DNA of 64,000 nt from Leucobacter triazinivorans (GCF_004208635.1 NZ_CP035806.1:1054001-1118000); one strand, 5' to 3'. Shown: positions 34,377 through 43,688, counted from the first letter of the stretch. Program-made: numbers and translations. The notes: generated from the sequence alone by a model not told the origin.

Positions 34377-35306
34377 TTGTTCGCAAAGGACGACTATCTC
34401 ACTGAACCAACTTCACCTGCCGCTTACCAGCAGGTGAAGATTGTTGTTGCCAGGAAAGGGCGCGTTCGTCTGATCTCCCAACATGACGAGTTGATTGTCT
34501 GCGGTGGGGATGCTGTGACTATTCCTGCGCAGACCGAGTTTCAAATCATCCCTGTTAGCAGCTCGCATCTAACTTGCATATTCATAGACCCTGAGTACGC
34601 CGTTGACCTCGTCTATTGGCAGTACCGTTCCTACTTGACGGACCGCACCGACGCTCGCGTACTCGCTGAACGTCTATATTCCGGCATACACCTATTGATT
34701 CCTCTAGGACACCATCTTCGCCTGCTGGAACCCGCGTTGAACCGGATGATTGCTCTGAGTAGATTGCATGATTTCTCCTCCCACTCTAACCAGATCCAGG
34801 GGCTCTGGTTTACGGTTGCCCACACCTTGTCGCTCTGTGGTGGTCGGCTCTGGCCGACCCCGACGAACCTCCAGCAGGCCCCCACCCCACTGGCTGAGCC
34901 AACTCTGCTCAGATCTGAGGTGCTGCAGGTTACACAGTTACTCGAGCAACAGCCTGAGCGGCGATGGACTCTCCAAGAACTTGCCGAGGTTGTCCATCTA
35001 TCGCCGAACCACTTAGCTGCGATCTGCTCTCGGGCATGGGGACATACGCCGCGAGTACGACTAACACTGATACGTATCGAGAGGCTCGCGCACTATCTTC
35101 GCGAAACCTCCATCCCGGTGAAGCAATGTGTCCGCCTTGTCGGATGGCAGAACCACGCACATGCGGTCCGGATCTTTCGCTCGAGAATGGGTCTTGCTCC
35201 AAGTGAATACCGTCTGGCGTGCATTAGTTATGGTTCTGAAACCTCCGGGTACCAATCTCATGGAGATGGGCTCCGTTCTACTGACAAGCAAGCAAGTGAG
35301 CTTTAG
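34377..35306 (+). CDS. AraC-family transcriptional regulator
   Basis: A 309-residue regulator with an N-terminal cupin-like sensor (VKIVVARKGRVRLIS, GGDAVTIPAQTEFQI) and a C-terminal double HTH (WTLQELAEVVHLSPNHLAAI ... VKQCVRLVGWQNHAHAVRIF). The final motif aligns with the AraC signature (GF.s.shF.R.Fr...G.sP..yR) in weakened form. The start is TTG 34377, without a good ribosome-binding site. It lies between pyc and the transfer operon, so it may control cargo or conjugation genes. Codon use is lower in G+C than the transfer genes that follow. Confidence 0.75.
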   Translation: MFAKDDYLTEPTSPAAYQQVKIVVARKGRVRLISQHDELIVCGGDAVTIPAQTEFQIIPVSSSHLTCIFIDPEYAVDLVYWQYRSYLTDRTDARVLAERLYSGIHLLIPLGHHLRLLEPALNRMIALSRLHDFSSHSNQIQGLWFTVAHTLSLCGGRLWPTPTNLQQAPTPLAEPTLLRSEVLQVTQLLEQQPERRWTLQELAEVVHLSPNHLAAICSRAWGHTPRVRLTLIRIERLAHYLRETSIPVKQCVRLVGWQNHAHAVRIFRSRMGLAPSEYRLACISYGSETSGYQSHGDGLRSTDKQASEL

Positions 35307-35495
35307 ATCGGATAGCCGAAGCCGGTAATACAGATAGTCCGATGTCGGGATCAAGGACGCTCTTGATAGCTGCCTGTCACCCTAGCGACCGTGGCTGTAT
35401 TTGTTCTTCCTGACATACCTCGTCGTCGGAAATGTAGGGAGAGCAATCGTGATGGAACTGCCAGGAAGAAACCGTGTACTGGGACGGGCGATCGT

Positions 35496-36227
35496 ATGAG
35501 CGCACGGCATGTGCCCCTGCGCGGTGTGCGCGTGGCCGTTTTCGCCGCCGAAACGGGGACGGTCTTACTTGCGACTGCTGCATTCGTACTGAGCTTCACC
35601 GCGCTCCGCGACCTCGCACAACGATCAGGGATCGACCCTGAGCTTGCGTGGCTGTGGCCGTTTATCGTGGACGGCATTATCGTCGTGGCAACGGTTAGTG
35701 TGTTCGCTCTCGCGGGCACACGGGTGGTCTGGTACCCGTGGATGCTGCTGATTCTCGGTGCAGCGGTGTCGGTCGTGGCGAACGCGATCCATGCTGTCGT
35801 TGCGGCAGAACCTGGTGCGCCCCCGATACTTGCGGCATCGGTCGCGTCCGTTCCGCCGATTGTGCTGGTTGCTTCGACTCATCTCACCGCCGTCCTGATC
35901 CGCCACAACCGCACCATCTATGCCGTCGCGACCGCGGCGAGCGACGTGCCAGAACCTATTGTGCCCACGACCGTATCTCGTACAGGTGACTCTCCTTCTA
36001 GCGTCACTGCTGAAGGTGGCGATGCGGGTGCCGCGAGCAGCGAGCCGTCTATGACGCAGCATACGCCTGTGCAGGAGACGGGGTCCGACTCACGCCGCGA
36101 ACTGGGATCCCAGCTTTGGGCGGAGGGGCTGCGCAAAGCCGAGATTGCTCGCTTGCTGGGAGTGAACCGCAGCACCGTAACTAGATGGAATCTGCCCGAC
36201 TTGCCTGAACAGGAGAACGCAGCATGA
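35496..36227 (+). CDS. DUF2637 membrane protein with C-terminal HTH
   Basis: A 243-residue protein. ATG 35496 is chosen because the frame upstream shows no conserved start. About four hydrophobic helices (residues about 10-135: VFAAETGTVLLATAAFVLSF, LWPFIVDGIIVVATVSVFAL, LLILGAAVSVVANAIHAVV, IVLVASTHLTAVLI) match the DUF2637/SpdB-like family found at the head of actinobacterial conjugative operons. A disordered linker and a small helix-turn-helix (GLRKAEIARLLGVNRSTVTRW) follow. SpdB-type proteins are implicated in intramycelial plasmid spread in streptomycetes; here a link between envelope and DNA is inferred. First gene of the long transfer operon; ATGA overlap with the next gene. Confidence 0.8.
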   Translation: MSARHVPLRGVRVAVFAAETGTVLLATAAFVLSFTALRDLAQRSGIDPELAWLWPFIVDGIIVVATVSVFALAGTRVVWYPWMLLILGAAVSVVANAIHAVVAAEPGAPPILAASVASVPPIVLVASTHLTAVLIRHNRTIYAVATAASDVPEPIVPTTVSRTGDSPSSVTAEGGDAGAASSEPSMTQHTPVQETGSDSRRELGSQLWAEGLRKAEIARLLGVNRSTVTRWNLPDLPEQENAA

Positions 36228-36742
36228 CTACTGACCTCTCGTCCTACGATCCTGCTCGCTCCGACGTCCTCACCTCGTGGCGTTTCAACCCTTACCGCTT
36301 CCCGCCGCGTCTTGTGCTCTCCTATTTCGAGGTCGTCGAGGGCGAGTTCGTCTATGACGTGGAGCGCTGGGCAGGGCGCCGAGAAGGGCCCTACCTGGAT
36401 GCGACGGCCGTTGAAGACCCTAGAGAACTCGTTACTGAGACCTCGATGGCCGAGGACGCTCCAGAGTCGGAGGAAGTGGCGGGGCCGAAGCCGGAGAAGC
36501 CTGTCGGGGTGCGGGTGCAGTGGAAGCGCGCGAGTGACTTGATGGCGGATGCCGGGGCGAAGGTCTCTGGGTGGGGGCTCGACTTCACGACTGCGCTCGC
36601 TGAACGAGCTACCGGCCGTGCTGCTCAACCAGTTGAAGAGTCGAGCAGCCCGGCATCTGTTCGACTTGCGCCCGCGAACCGCTACGCGAGCCCTGATTAC
36701 CGGGCGAAGACACCCGTGCCTCCCGAGACGATTGCACGCTAA
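36224..36742 (+). CDS. Conserved ICE protein of unknown function
   Basis: A 172-residue soluble protein whose ATG overlaps the DUF2637 stop and has AGGAG upstream. The N-terminal third is ordered (WRFNPYRFPPRLVLSYFEVV). The rest is acidic then basic and proline-rich, probably disordered. I recognise no domain. Coupling to DUF2637 suggests a partner role in the transfer operon. Confidence 0.65.
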   Translation: MTTDLSSYDPARSDVLTSWRFNPYRFPPRLVLSYFEVVEGEFVYDVERWAGRREGPYLDATAVEDPRELVTETSMAEDAPESEEVAGPKPEKPVGVRVQWKRASDLMADAGAKVSGWGLDFTTALAERATGRAAQPVEESSSPASVRLAPANRYASPDYRAKTPVPPETIAR

Positions 36743-36797
36743 CCGCGGCGCTTTTCAGTTCGGAGACCATACACCATACACAGGAGGTATCGAGATC

Positions 36798-37685
36798 ATG
36801 ACCAAGCAACTTCGCAAGCCTGATGATTCCGGCGGGCCTGCGTTTGAGTCTCCCGAGGGGCTGCGGGCCCTGCTTATCCGTCTGCACAAGGCCGGCCCCG
36901 GCTCCTGGCGGCACGACAAGGAGGCGCACGAGCTGTCGAGCTACATCGCACGCAAATACTCGCGGCTCGCCAGGAAACACGGTCTGAACCCGTGGGAGGC
37001 TGTGACGCTCGCGTTCGAGGCGATGCTGCAGGACTCGGTCAGGACGGCGAAGAACCCGTGGGCCGCAATCACCACGATCGTGAAGCTCAAGTGCTATTAC
37101 GAGGAGCGCGCGCAAGGGCTCCTGTGCTCGGTAGACGATGCCAGCGTTGGGGCAGCGACATTCCATGATGCCGAGCGGTTTGCCGACCGTGACCAATCCC
37201 TCCTTGAGTATCGTGCAGAGCTTCGGGCGGCGGAGTCGCCGCTCCTGGCCTCATCCGAGGCCGGCGGCCCCGACTCCGAGGATATTGAGACCGCGCAGAT
37301 GCCGAGCCCGGTCAAGGAGGCGATCTCGAACGCCGTCACGACGTTCGTGCTGCTTGGTTGGCCCCTCTCTCGAGCCGAGGATGTCATCGAGTACATCTGC
37401 CTCACGCTCGGGAGGATGGGGAACCGCGCCTCAGCGATCGAAGCACTGCGCCGCGACACCCACGCGAGAGCCATTCTCGATGTCGGGCGCAAGCCTTGGA
37501 ATGCGGCAGTCTGGGTGATGCTCGGCACCCCGAACGAGGCATACAGTGCGACCAAACGCGGACGCGGCCTGCTTATGCGCCTCGTGCTTGGGGAACCGCT
37601 CGAGGACGTGTTTGCCGATGACGCTCTGGTGCGGAGGATCGTAAAGACCGCCCCCGCACCCCCACCGCTGTCGGGTTTGCCATGA
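36798..37685 (+). CDS. ICE protein with possible sigma-factor region-2-like fold
   Basis: A 295-residue protein. ATG 36798 has AGGAGG ten bases upstream; the frame continues further upstream only by chance. A helical N-terminus (SYIARKYSRLARKHGLNPWE ... AFEAMLQ ... NPWAAITTIVKL) is reminiscent of sigma-70 region 2, and a C-terminal helical domain (ALGRMG/ALRRDTHARAILDVG) could contact DNA. I cannot confirm the assignment by eye. It is translationally coupled (ATGA) to the ParB-like gene. Confidence 0.6.
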   Translation: MTKQLRKPDDSGGPAFESPEGLRALLIRLHKAGPGSWRHDKEAHELSSYIARKYSRLARKHGLNPWEAVTLAFEAMLQDSVRTAKNPWAAITTIVKLKCYYEERAQGLLCSVDDASVGAATFHDAERFADRDQSLLEYRAELRAAESPLLASSEAGGPDSEDIETAQMPSPVKEAISNAVTTFVLLGWPLSRAEDVIEYICLTLGRMGNRASAIEALRRDTHARAILDVGRKPWNAAVWVMLGTPNEAYSATKRGRGLLMRLVLGEPLEDVFADDALVRRIVKTAPAPPPLSGLP

Positions 37686-38749
37686 GCGGCGAATACGGCC
37701 TCCAACTCGAACGGTCGCTCGACTCGATGCGGATCGTGGACTCGTACCGGGTCGACACCGGCGATATCGACGAGCTCGCCCGCTCGATGGACGAGCACGG
37801 AATCTTGCAGTTGCCGACCATCACCCCCGACGGGATGATCCTCCTCGGCGAGCGCCGCTACCTCGCAGCCCGACGACTCAGCTGGCGCACCATGCCAGTG
37901 TATGTGCGTGCCGGGCTCTCGGATCGGCTCGGGATGCTGCTCTCCCGCCAAGCCGACCACCTGCACCAGAAGCCGCTCAACCCGGTCGAAGCAGCACGCC
38001 TCTACCGTGAGCTGAAGCTCGTGCTCGAGGAAGAAGCCGCCAAACGGAAAGCGGCAACCCAGTTCGGGGCAGGCACCGAAAATGGCGGATTCTCCGGTGG
38101 TCGTGATTCACGACCACCGGAGACGACCCCAACTCAGGCCGGGAAGTCTGCGCGGAAGGCAGCGCAGTTGATCACCGGGAGAGACTCGTCGCAGATGCTC
38201 GAGCGAGTGTGCCGTATAGAGGATCTCGCAGAAGACGCTACCGCCTCTGCCCAGGTGCGCGAGCAGGCAGCAGCGGAGCTCGAACTCATCAGGGGTGGGG
38301 CCGGGGTGAACGCCTCGCATCTGCGTATGAACACGGCGCTCACGCTCGATCAACTCGACCAGCTGGCCGCTGACCCGGCAGAGCCTGAACATCTGCGGGA
38401 GCAGGCCCGCGCAGAGGCCGAACGGGTGCGGGAGTCTGACAGAAAGGCGGCGGAGATGGAGCGCCTCGCGCAGGAGGCCCTCGCCCGCGTGAAACGAGGC
38501 GGTTCCAGTCGCAAGCCGCAGAGCCTCGCCCTTGCCTCGGTGCCAGATCCGGCGGCGTCCAGGCAGTACAGTTCGCGCTCGTTTCTCGTGGTCTGGGGCG
38601 ATCTCGATCAGTGGTGGTTGAACTACGACCCGAAGCAGATGGCGCACGAACTCAACGATGAGGACGTCGCCATGTTCATCCGCGTGGTCGAGGGCAGCAT
38701 TCGTTTCATGGAGCAGCTGAACACCGCACGGAGCACGCTCGCGGCATAG
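37682..38749 (+). CDS. ParB/Srx-fold nuclease-domain protein
   Basis: A 355-residue protein with an N-terminal ParB/sulfiredoxin domain (VDTGDIDELARSMDEHGILQ, LLGERRYLAARRL: the GERR/ER-R box). An HTH-like and coiled-coil centre (Ala/Glu/Arg-rich helices at about 190-280) and a C-terminal domain (SFLVVWGDLDQWW) follow. ParB-type proteins act in partition or as CTP-dependent clamps, and ICE versions help maintain the excised circular form. No ParA is encoded in the window, so classical partition is doubtful. Confidence 0.82.
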   Translation: MSGEYGLQLERSLDSMRIVDSYRVDTGDIDELARSMDEHGILQLPTITPDGMILLGERRYLAARRLSWRTMPVYVRAGLSDRLGMLLSRQADHLHQKPLNPVEAARLYRELKLVLEEEAAKRKAATQFGAGTENGGFSGGRDSRPPETTPTQAGKSARKAAQLITGRDSSQMLERVCRIEDLAEDATASAQVREQAAAELELIRGGAGVNASHLRMNTALTLDQLDQLAADPAEPEHLREQARAEAERVRESDRKAAEMERLAQEALARVKRGGSSRKPQSLALASVPDPAASRQYSSRSFLVVWGDLDQWWLNYDPKQMAHELNDEDVAMFIRVVEGSIRFMEQLNTARSTLAA

Positions 38750-38796
38750 ACTTGCGGCGGCCGGGGTTTTCGGTTCTGGGGCCTTACGTCGTTGGC

Positions 38797-39507
38797 ATGA
38801 CACGACGGAGCCCTCTCGACCCAGTCTCATCCTCTCCGACGGGTAACGGCCCCAGGTTGATGCTGCTGGTGAGCATCATCGTCGCCTGCCTCGCGCTTCT
38901 GGTGGTCGCGACGATCGGCCTGCTGATGGGGCCACCCACCCAGGAACCCGCTCCGATTGTCGGTCAGCGCGAGGGCGCGGCGGAGTCGCGCGATCCTTCC
39001 TCGCAGACGCGGCCGGCACCGGAACTCCCGAAAGTGCCACGCACCGATGATGCGGAACTGTTCGCCCGCGCTGCGGCGGAGGCGATCTTCGTATGGGAGA
39101 CGAGGGCCGGGTTTCAGCCTCGGGAGTATGTGGAGGCGCTGCTCGAGGCCGGAGATGCTGACAGCGGGGCGATGAACGGGCTGGTGCAGGATCTCACCGC
39201 CTATCTGCCGACGCCGGAGGCGTGGGTGGAGTTGCAGAAGTACGAGACCTCGCAGTCGCTCACCATCGACCGGCTCTGGGTGCCGGATCGGTGGCAGGAC
39301 GTGCTCGATCAGGCCCGCGAGGGTACGATCCTGCCCGGTACCGTCGCCTACACCGTCGAGGGCACCCGGCACCGCTCCGGTGTGTGGGTGGGCGAAGTCG
39401 TCACGACAGAGCACCCGGTCTCGTTCACGTTGTTCGTCACCTGCGCGCCGACATATGAGTCGTGTCGCCTGGAACGCCTGACCGCGCTCGATCAGCCGCT
39501 GCGATAA
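38797..39507 (+). CDS. Single-pass membrane protein of the transfer apparatus
   Basis: A 236-residue protein (ATG 38797 preferred; TTG 38752 in frame). A short basic N-terminus, one transmembrane helix (LMLLVSIIVACLALLVVATI) and a proline-rich linker precede an external globular domain of about 150 residues (FARAAAEAIFVWETR, VSFTLFVTC with two cysteines near the end). Topology resembles VirB8/TcpC-type scaffolds with an NTF2-like domain outside the membrane; this is inferred from layout only. Next gene 7 bp downstream. Confidence 0.7.
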   Translation: MTRRSPLDPVSSSPTGNGPRLMLLVSIIVACLALLVVATIGLLMGPPTQEPAPIVGQREGAAESRDPSSQTRPAPELPKVPRTDDAELFARAAAEAIFVWETRAGFQPREYVEALLEAGDADSGAMNGLVQDLTAYLPTPEAWVELQKYETSQSLTIDRLWVPDRWQDVLDQAREGTILPGTVAYTVEGTRHRSGVWVGEVVTTEHPVSFTLFVTCAPTYESCRLERLTALDQPLR

Positions 39508-39514
39508 GGCAGTC

Positions 39515-40249
39515 ATGGGGATGATGAAGGTTGGGGCCGGCGTCGCGCTCATGCTCGTCGCGGTCGGCCCCGGAATCGGCCTGGTGGGGCTCACCGTGCT
39601 CGCCTCGCCGGGCTCCGAAGCATTCTGCATCATCTCGGGGCCGAGCACGAGCACCGGGGGCGGTGAGCCGATCGCGCCGGAGACGCCACCGGAAACCGCG
39701 TCGGTCGTGTTCCCACTCCCTGCTGGCACTTGGTATCGCACCGACCAGTTCGGGTGGCGCGATTTTCCTCCGAGCCCGTGGCATACCGGGGTCGACTACG
39801 CTGCCGCCGACGGCACCCCGATCATGGCCGTCGCCGATGGGATCGTCACCGTCGCTGAGTTCTCCGCAGGTTGGGGTGGGCTCATCGTGATCGAGCACAC
39901 GGTCGGCGGGCAGACAGTCGCGACCGCCTATGCCCATATGTGGCAGCACGGCATCTATGTGTCGCCGAGGCAGAAGGTGAAGGCCGGGCATCACATCGGC
40001 GATGTCGGGAGCTCGGGTCTGAGCACTGGGGCGCATTTGCACTTCGAGGTTCGGTCGGGCGGATCCTATGCGGAGGCGATCGACCCGGAGCCGTGGCTCG
40101 CCGCTCAGGGAGCCATCGACCTGGGCGGGCCGGATGGAGTCAACACGCCCGCTGGCTGCACCCCAGAGGAAGACGAGGCCGGGGCCGACGATCCCGCGTC
40201 TGCGCCCGAAGCTGATGAGGTCGTTGCGGCGCGGGAGGAGAGCCCATGA
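39515..40249 (+). CDS. M23-family peptidoglycan hydrolase
   Basis: A 244-residue secreted or membrane-anchored protein. The N-terminal signal/anchor helix (VGAGVALMLVAVGPGIGLVG) is followed by a LytM/peptidase M23 domain. Zinc ligands: His-x3-Asp in WHTGVDYAAADGTPI and His-x-His in AHLHFEVRSG, with YAHMW upstream. It would open the cell wall locally for the mating channel. The C-terminus is acidic. ATGA overlap with the next gene. Confidence 0.9.
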   Translation: MGMMKVGAGVALMLVAVGPGIGLVGLTVLASPGSEAFCIISGPSTSTGGGEPIAPETPPETASVVFPLPAGTWYRTDQFGWRDFPPSPWHTGVDYAAADGTPIMAVADGIVTVAEFSAGWGGLIVIEHTVGGQTVATAYAHMWQHGIYVSPRQKVKAGHHIGDVGSSGLSTGAHLHFEVRSGGSYAEAIDPEPWLAAQGAIDLGGPDGVNTPAGCTPEEDEAGADDPASAPEADEVVAAREESP

Positions 40250-40512
40250 TCGTGTTCCCCGACTTTAGCGGCCTCACAGGGATCAGCACCTTGCAGGAGG
40301 TCGTCGGTGCTGCGCTCATGTTCGTGCTCATCGTGAGCGTACTCATGCTCGTCGTCTCGGCCGTCGCGTGGGGTGTGGCGTCGTCTGCTGGGAACCCGCA
40401 GACCGCTGCGCGCGGGCGGGTTGGGGTGCTCGTGTCGCTCGGCGGGGCTCTCATGTCGGGCGCGGCCATGACCATCGTGAACACCCTCATCTCCTACGGC
40501 CAAACCCTCTAA
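40246..40512 (+). CDS. Small two-helix membrane protein (DUF6112-like, pilin-sized)
   Basis: An 88-residue protein with two hydrophobic helices (EVVGAALMFVLIVSVLMLVV and GVLVSLGGALMSGAAMTIV) joined by a short polar, positively charged loop (GNPQTAARGR). This topology and length match VirB2/TrbC-type pilins and the family I recall as DUF6112 in actinobacterial elements. It lacks a cleavable signal. A paralogue follows 84 bp downstream. Confidence 0.75.
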   Translation: MIVFPDFSGLTGISTLQEVVGAALMFVLIVSVLMLVVSAVAWGVASSAGNPQTAARGRVGVLVSLGGALMSGAAMTIVNTLISYGQTL

Positions 40513-40596
40513 CCGCCCCTCCCTGTCTCTCCCTTTTCGGGCTGCTTCCCGAACGTCATTGGCAGCACAGCCCAATTACCTGACAGGAGTCCCACC

Positions 40597-40866
40597 GTGA
40601 TTGACATCGACCCGAATTCGAGCGGATTGCCCGGCCTCGACGCTCTGCGAACAATCGTGGGCGCGGTGATGATGTTCGGCCTCGTGCTCGCCGCGCTCGG
40701 TTTGATTGTCAGCGCCGTGGTCTGGGCGTTCGGGGCGAACTCATCGAACCCGCACCTGAGTGGGCGCGGGAAGACCGGCGTGCTGATCTGCTGCGGGGCT
40801 GCGGTCTTGTGTGGCGGCGCGGTGACGCTGATCAATTTCTTCTGGGATGTCGGGCAGTCGATCTGA
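40597..40866 (+). CDS. Second small two-helix membrane protein (DUF6112-like)
   Basis: An 89-residue paralogue of the preceding protein, starting at GTG with AGGAG upstream. Same plan: helix GAVMMFGLVLAALGLIVSAV, loop SNPHLSGRGK, helix GVLICCGAAVLCGGAVTLI. Two paralogues in tandem suggest two subunits of a surface filament or channel. Its stop overlaps the ATG of the VirB6-like gene (TGATG). Confidence 0.75.
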   Translation: MIDIDPNSSGLPGLDALRTIVGAVMMFGLVLAALGLIVSAVVWAFGANSSNPHLSGRGKTGVLICCGAAVLCGGAVTLINFFWDVGQSI

Positions 40867-42227
40867 TGGATCTCTGCGAACTGCCGATCCTTTCGGCCCT
40901 CTGTATCGCCCGAGACGAGGCCACTGCGATGATCGCCGCAGCCCCGTTCCTGTTCATCGCACACGCCGTGGGTGAAGCGGCGGGCTGGTTCATCCAGGCC
41001 CTGTGGATCGTGTTCGATCAGACCACCCTCGTCGACGTCACAAGCACCGGCTACATTCAGGTGTACAACCTGCTCTTTGGCATCGGGATCACCGTCGCCC
41101 TGCTGCTGTTCTGCTTCCAACTCATCACCTCGGTCGTGCGGCGCGAGCCGGGCGGCCTGACCCGCGCAGGTATCGGGCTTGCAAAAAGCGTGCTCGGCAG
41201 CTTCGTCGCGGTGTCGCTCGTCGCGTTGGCGCTCGAGATCACCGACCAGCTGTGCATCGGGATCGTTCAGGCCACTGGGAACTCGATGGCCTCCATGGGC
41301 GACAAGATCCTCATCCTCGTCACCGCGCTTACCACACTGAACGCGGGGAGCCCGGCAGTCGGTGCGATCGTGACGATCTTCCTCGGTGGTCTCGTCATCG
41401 CGGCAGGTGCGATCGTGTGGTTCTCCCTACTCGTGAGGAAGAGCCTGATTCTCCTCGCCGTAGCACTCGCACCGCTCGCACTCGCCGGTTCCTCCTGGGA
41501 AGCAACGAAAGGGTGGGCGTCGAAATGGGTCATGTTCGTGGTCGCGCTCGTGGTGTCGAAGCTCGTGTTGACGGTGATTCTGTTGGTTGCGATTTCGCAG
41601 ATTTCGGTGCCGATCGCGCTCGATATTCAGGCGATCACCGATCCGCTTGCGGGCATCGTTTTGCTCGCAGTGGCGGCGTTCGCTCCGTACATCACCTATA
41701 AGGCGATCTCGTGGCTCGGCGTCGACTACTACCATGCGATGTCGACCGAGTCCGAGGCGAAGCAGGCCATGAACCGGCCGGTGCCGGTGCCGAACCGGAT
41801 GCCCGGCAATGGTGGTTCGTTGTTCGGCGAGCGCGGCGGCTCCGACAGTGGTGGCGGTAAGCCTCCCCCACAAACGCCTCCGAGCAGTGCTCCGACTGCA
41901 ACCGGCGCCGGCACAGGCGCAGGGGCTGCGAGCGGCGGCGCGACTGCGGGCACCGGGGTCACGGCCGGCGCTGCGGGGGCGGCGGGGCCGATCGGTCTCG
42001 GCGTCGCGGCGGGGGTCGAGATCGTGAAGACCGCCGCGACCGCTGGCCCGAAAGCAGGGTCTGCGGTCGGTGGGCAGGCCGACGGGCACATGGACGCTGC
42101 TTCCACGTCGGGGCAGTCTTCCGCTCCGCCGCCGCAAGCGCCTGGGCGGGTGCCGCCGCCGCGTGCGCTCCCGCCCGGCCCTTCCCAGTCCTCGGGCACT
42201 CCGCCCGTTACTCCGCCGCAGAAGTAA
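40866..42227 (+). CDS. VirB6/TrbL-like polytopic conjugation protein
   Basis: A 453-residue inner-membrane protein. ATG 40866 is chosen for its one-base overlap with the previous stop. About six transmembrane helices lie in residues about 25-300 (FLFIAHAVGEAAGWFIQALW, IGITVALLLFCFQLITSVV, IVTIFLGGLVIAAGAIVWFS, WVMFVVALVVSKLVLTVILL). A long Gly/Ala/Pro-rich, probably disordered C-terminal tail follows. Position between pilin-like proteins and SCO6880/VirB4 fits the channel component of a Gram-positive type IV system. Confidence 0.83.
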   Translation: MDLCELPILSALCIARDEATAMIAAAPFLFIAHAVGEAAGWFIQALWIVFDQTTLVDVTSTGYIQVYNLLFGIGITVALLLFCFQLITSVVRREPGGLTRAGIGLAKSVLGSFVAVSLVALALEITDQLCIGIVQATGNSMASMGDKILILVTALTTLNAGSPAVGAIVTIFLGGLVIAAGAIVWFSLLVRKSLILLAVALAPLALAGSSWEATKGWASKWVMFVVALVVSKLVLTVILLVAISQISVPIALDIQAITDPLAGIVLLAVAAFAPYITYKAISWLGVDYYHAMSTESEAKQAMNRPVPVPNRMPGNGGSLFGERGGSDSGGGKPPPQTPPSSAPTATGAGTGAGAASGGATAGTGVTAGAAGAAGPIGLGVAAGVEIVKTAATAGPKAGSAVGGQADGHMDAASTSGQSSAPPPQAPGRVPPPRALPPGPSQSSGTPPVTPPQK

Positions 42228-42236
42228 GGAGAGATG

Positions 42237-43688
42237 ATGTCGACGCACGAGTTCGAGCTCGCCAAGGTGCAGTTCTCAAGGCTCACCCGGCGCGGGATAC
42301 TGCTTGGGCTCTCCCTGCCTCAACTCGTCATCCTCGGGGTCGGGCTCGCCGTCGCGGTCATCGCGCTCTACACGGTCGGCGGTACTGGACTTGTCGTGAC
42401 TTCCCCGATCTGGAGCATGTGCGCCTTCGTTGCCACAGTGCCGATCGGCGGTCGGCAGGCGACGGAGTGGGTGCCGATCGTCGGGCGCTGGTTGCAGCGC
42501 CGCGCGGCCGGGCAAACCGAGTACCGTCGCACCCTCATGAGTGCCCGGCCCGAGGGCACGCTCGCGCTCCCCGGTGACGCTGCATCGCTGCGCGAATGGG
42601 TGGACGAGGAGACCGGGGCGGCGATGATCCACGACCCGCACCAGCACCTTCTCACCGCGATCCTCGCCGTGAACCATCCCGCGTTTGTGCTGCTCGACCC
42701 CGGCGACCAGCTGCGCCGCGTCGAAGGCTGGGGCAGGGTGCTCGCCTCCGCGTGCCGCTCGGGGAGGATCGCCCGCGTCCAGGTGAGCGAACGCACCATG
42801 CCCGACTCTGGCACCGGGCTCGCACAGTGGTGGAAAGACCACGGCCGTGCCGATGGCTCCTGGGCGGCAACCACCTACGCCGAACTCATCGAACGCGCAG
42901 GCCCCACCGGGGAGCGGCACGCCACCACCGTCTCCCTCTCGCTCGACCTGCGAGCTGCGGCGCGCGCGATCCGAACCTCCGGGGGCGGCATCCGAGGGGC
43001 GGCGCGAGTGCTGCGGCAGGAAATGGCGACCTTCACGACGGCGATGCGCTCCGCAGACCTCACCGTTGACGGCTGGCTCACCCCCGGCGACGTCGCCCTC
43101 GTGCTGCGTGCGGCCTACGATCCCGCGACTGCTGCCGCGCTCGAACGCCACGGGGATGTCGGCCGCGAGCTTGCCACCGCCGGGCCGGTCGCCGTCACCG
43201 AGAAATGGGATCAGATGCGTTCGGATTCCGCGTTCCACACAGTGCTGTGGATCAGCGAATGGCCCAGGAGCCAGGTATATCCGGGTTTCCTCGCCCCGCT
43301 GGTGCTCTCCACCGGGATCCTCCGAACCATCTCGCTGCACTATATGCCCGTGCGCGCCGATCAAGCCGCACGCGACATTCGCCGAAAGCGCACGGAACTG
43401 ATTTCTGACAAGGCGCAGCGGCAGAAGCTCGGCCAGATCGAGGACGCGGCGACGGCTGCGGAGTATGGCGATGTCGTGCAGCAAGAAGCCGACCTCTCCG
43501 CCGGGCACGGTCTCGTGCGGGTCGTCGGCCTCCTCTCCATCACCGCGCCCAGCGCCGACGAACTCGAATCCGCTGTCGCCGCAGTCGAACAGATGGCTAT
43601 CCAATCCTCGTGCGAGACGCGGCGGCTCGTCGGTCAGCAAGCCCGCGCGTTCGCCGCGTGCGCGCTCCCGCTCGCCCGACCTGTATAG
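42237..43688 (+). CDS. SCO6880-family type IV secretion protein
   Basis: A 483-residue protein. ATG 42237 gives the best spacing to AAGGAG; ATG 42234 is the alternative. Two N-terminal hydrophobic helices (LSLPQLVILGVGLAVAVIAL and a second ending at SMCAFVATV) resemble PrgI-type anchors. A large cytoplasmic domain without Walker motifs corresponds to the VirB4-like N-terminal region. SCO6880 proteins precede VirB4-like ATPases in actinobacterial conjugation operons, as here, and probably form the membrane-associated half of that ATPase. Confidence 0.87.
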   Translation: MSTHEFELAKVQFSRLTRRGILLGLSLPQLVILGVGLAVAVIALYTVGGTGLVVTSPIWSMCAFVATVPIGGRQATEWVPIVGRWLQRRAAGQTEYRRTLMSARPEGTLALPGDAASLREWVDEETGAAMIHDPHQHLLTAILAVNHPAFVLLDPGDQLRRVEGWGRVLASACRSGRIARVQVSERTMPDSGTGLAQWWKDHGRADGSWAATTYAELIERAGPTGERHATTVSLSLDLRAAARAIRTSGGGIRGAARVLRQEMATFTTAMRSADLTVDGWLTPGDVALVLRAAYDPATAAALERHGDVGRELATAGPVAVTEKWDQMRSDSAFHTVLWISEWPRSQVYPGFLAPLVLSTGILRTISLHYMPVRADQAARDIRRKRTELISDKAQRQKLGQIEDAATAAEYGDVVQQEADLSAGHGLVRVVGLLSITAPSADELESAVAAVEQMAIQSSCETRRLVGQQARAFAACALPLARPV

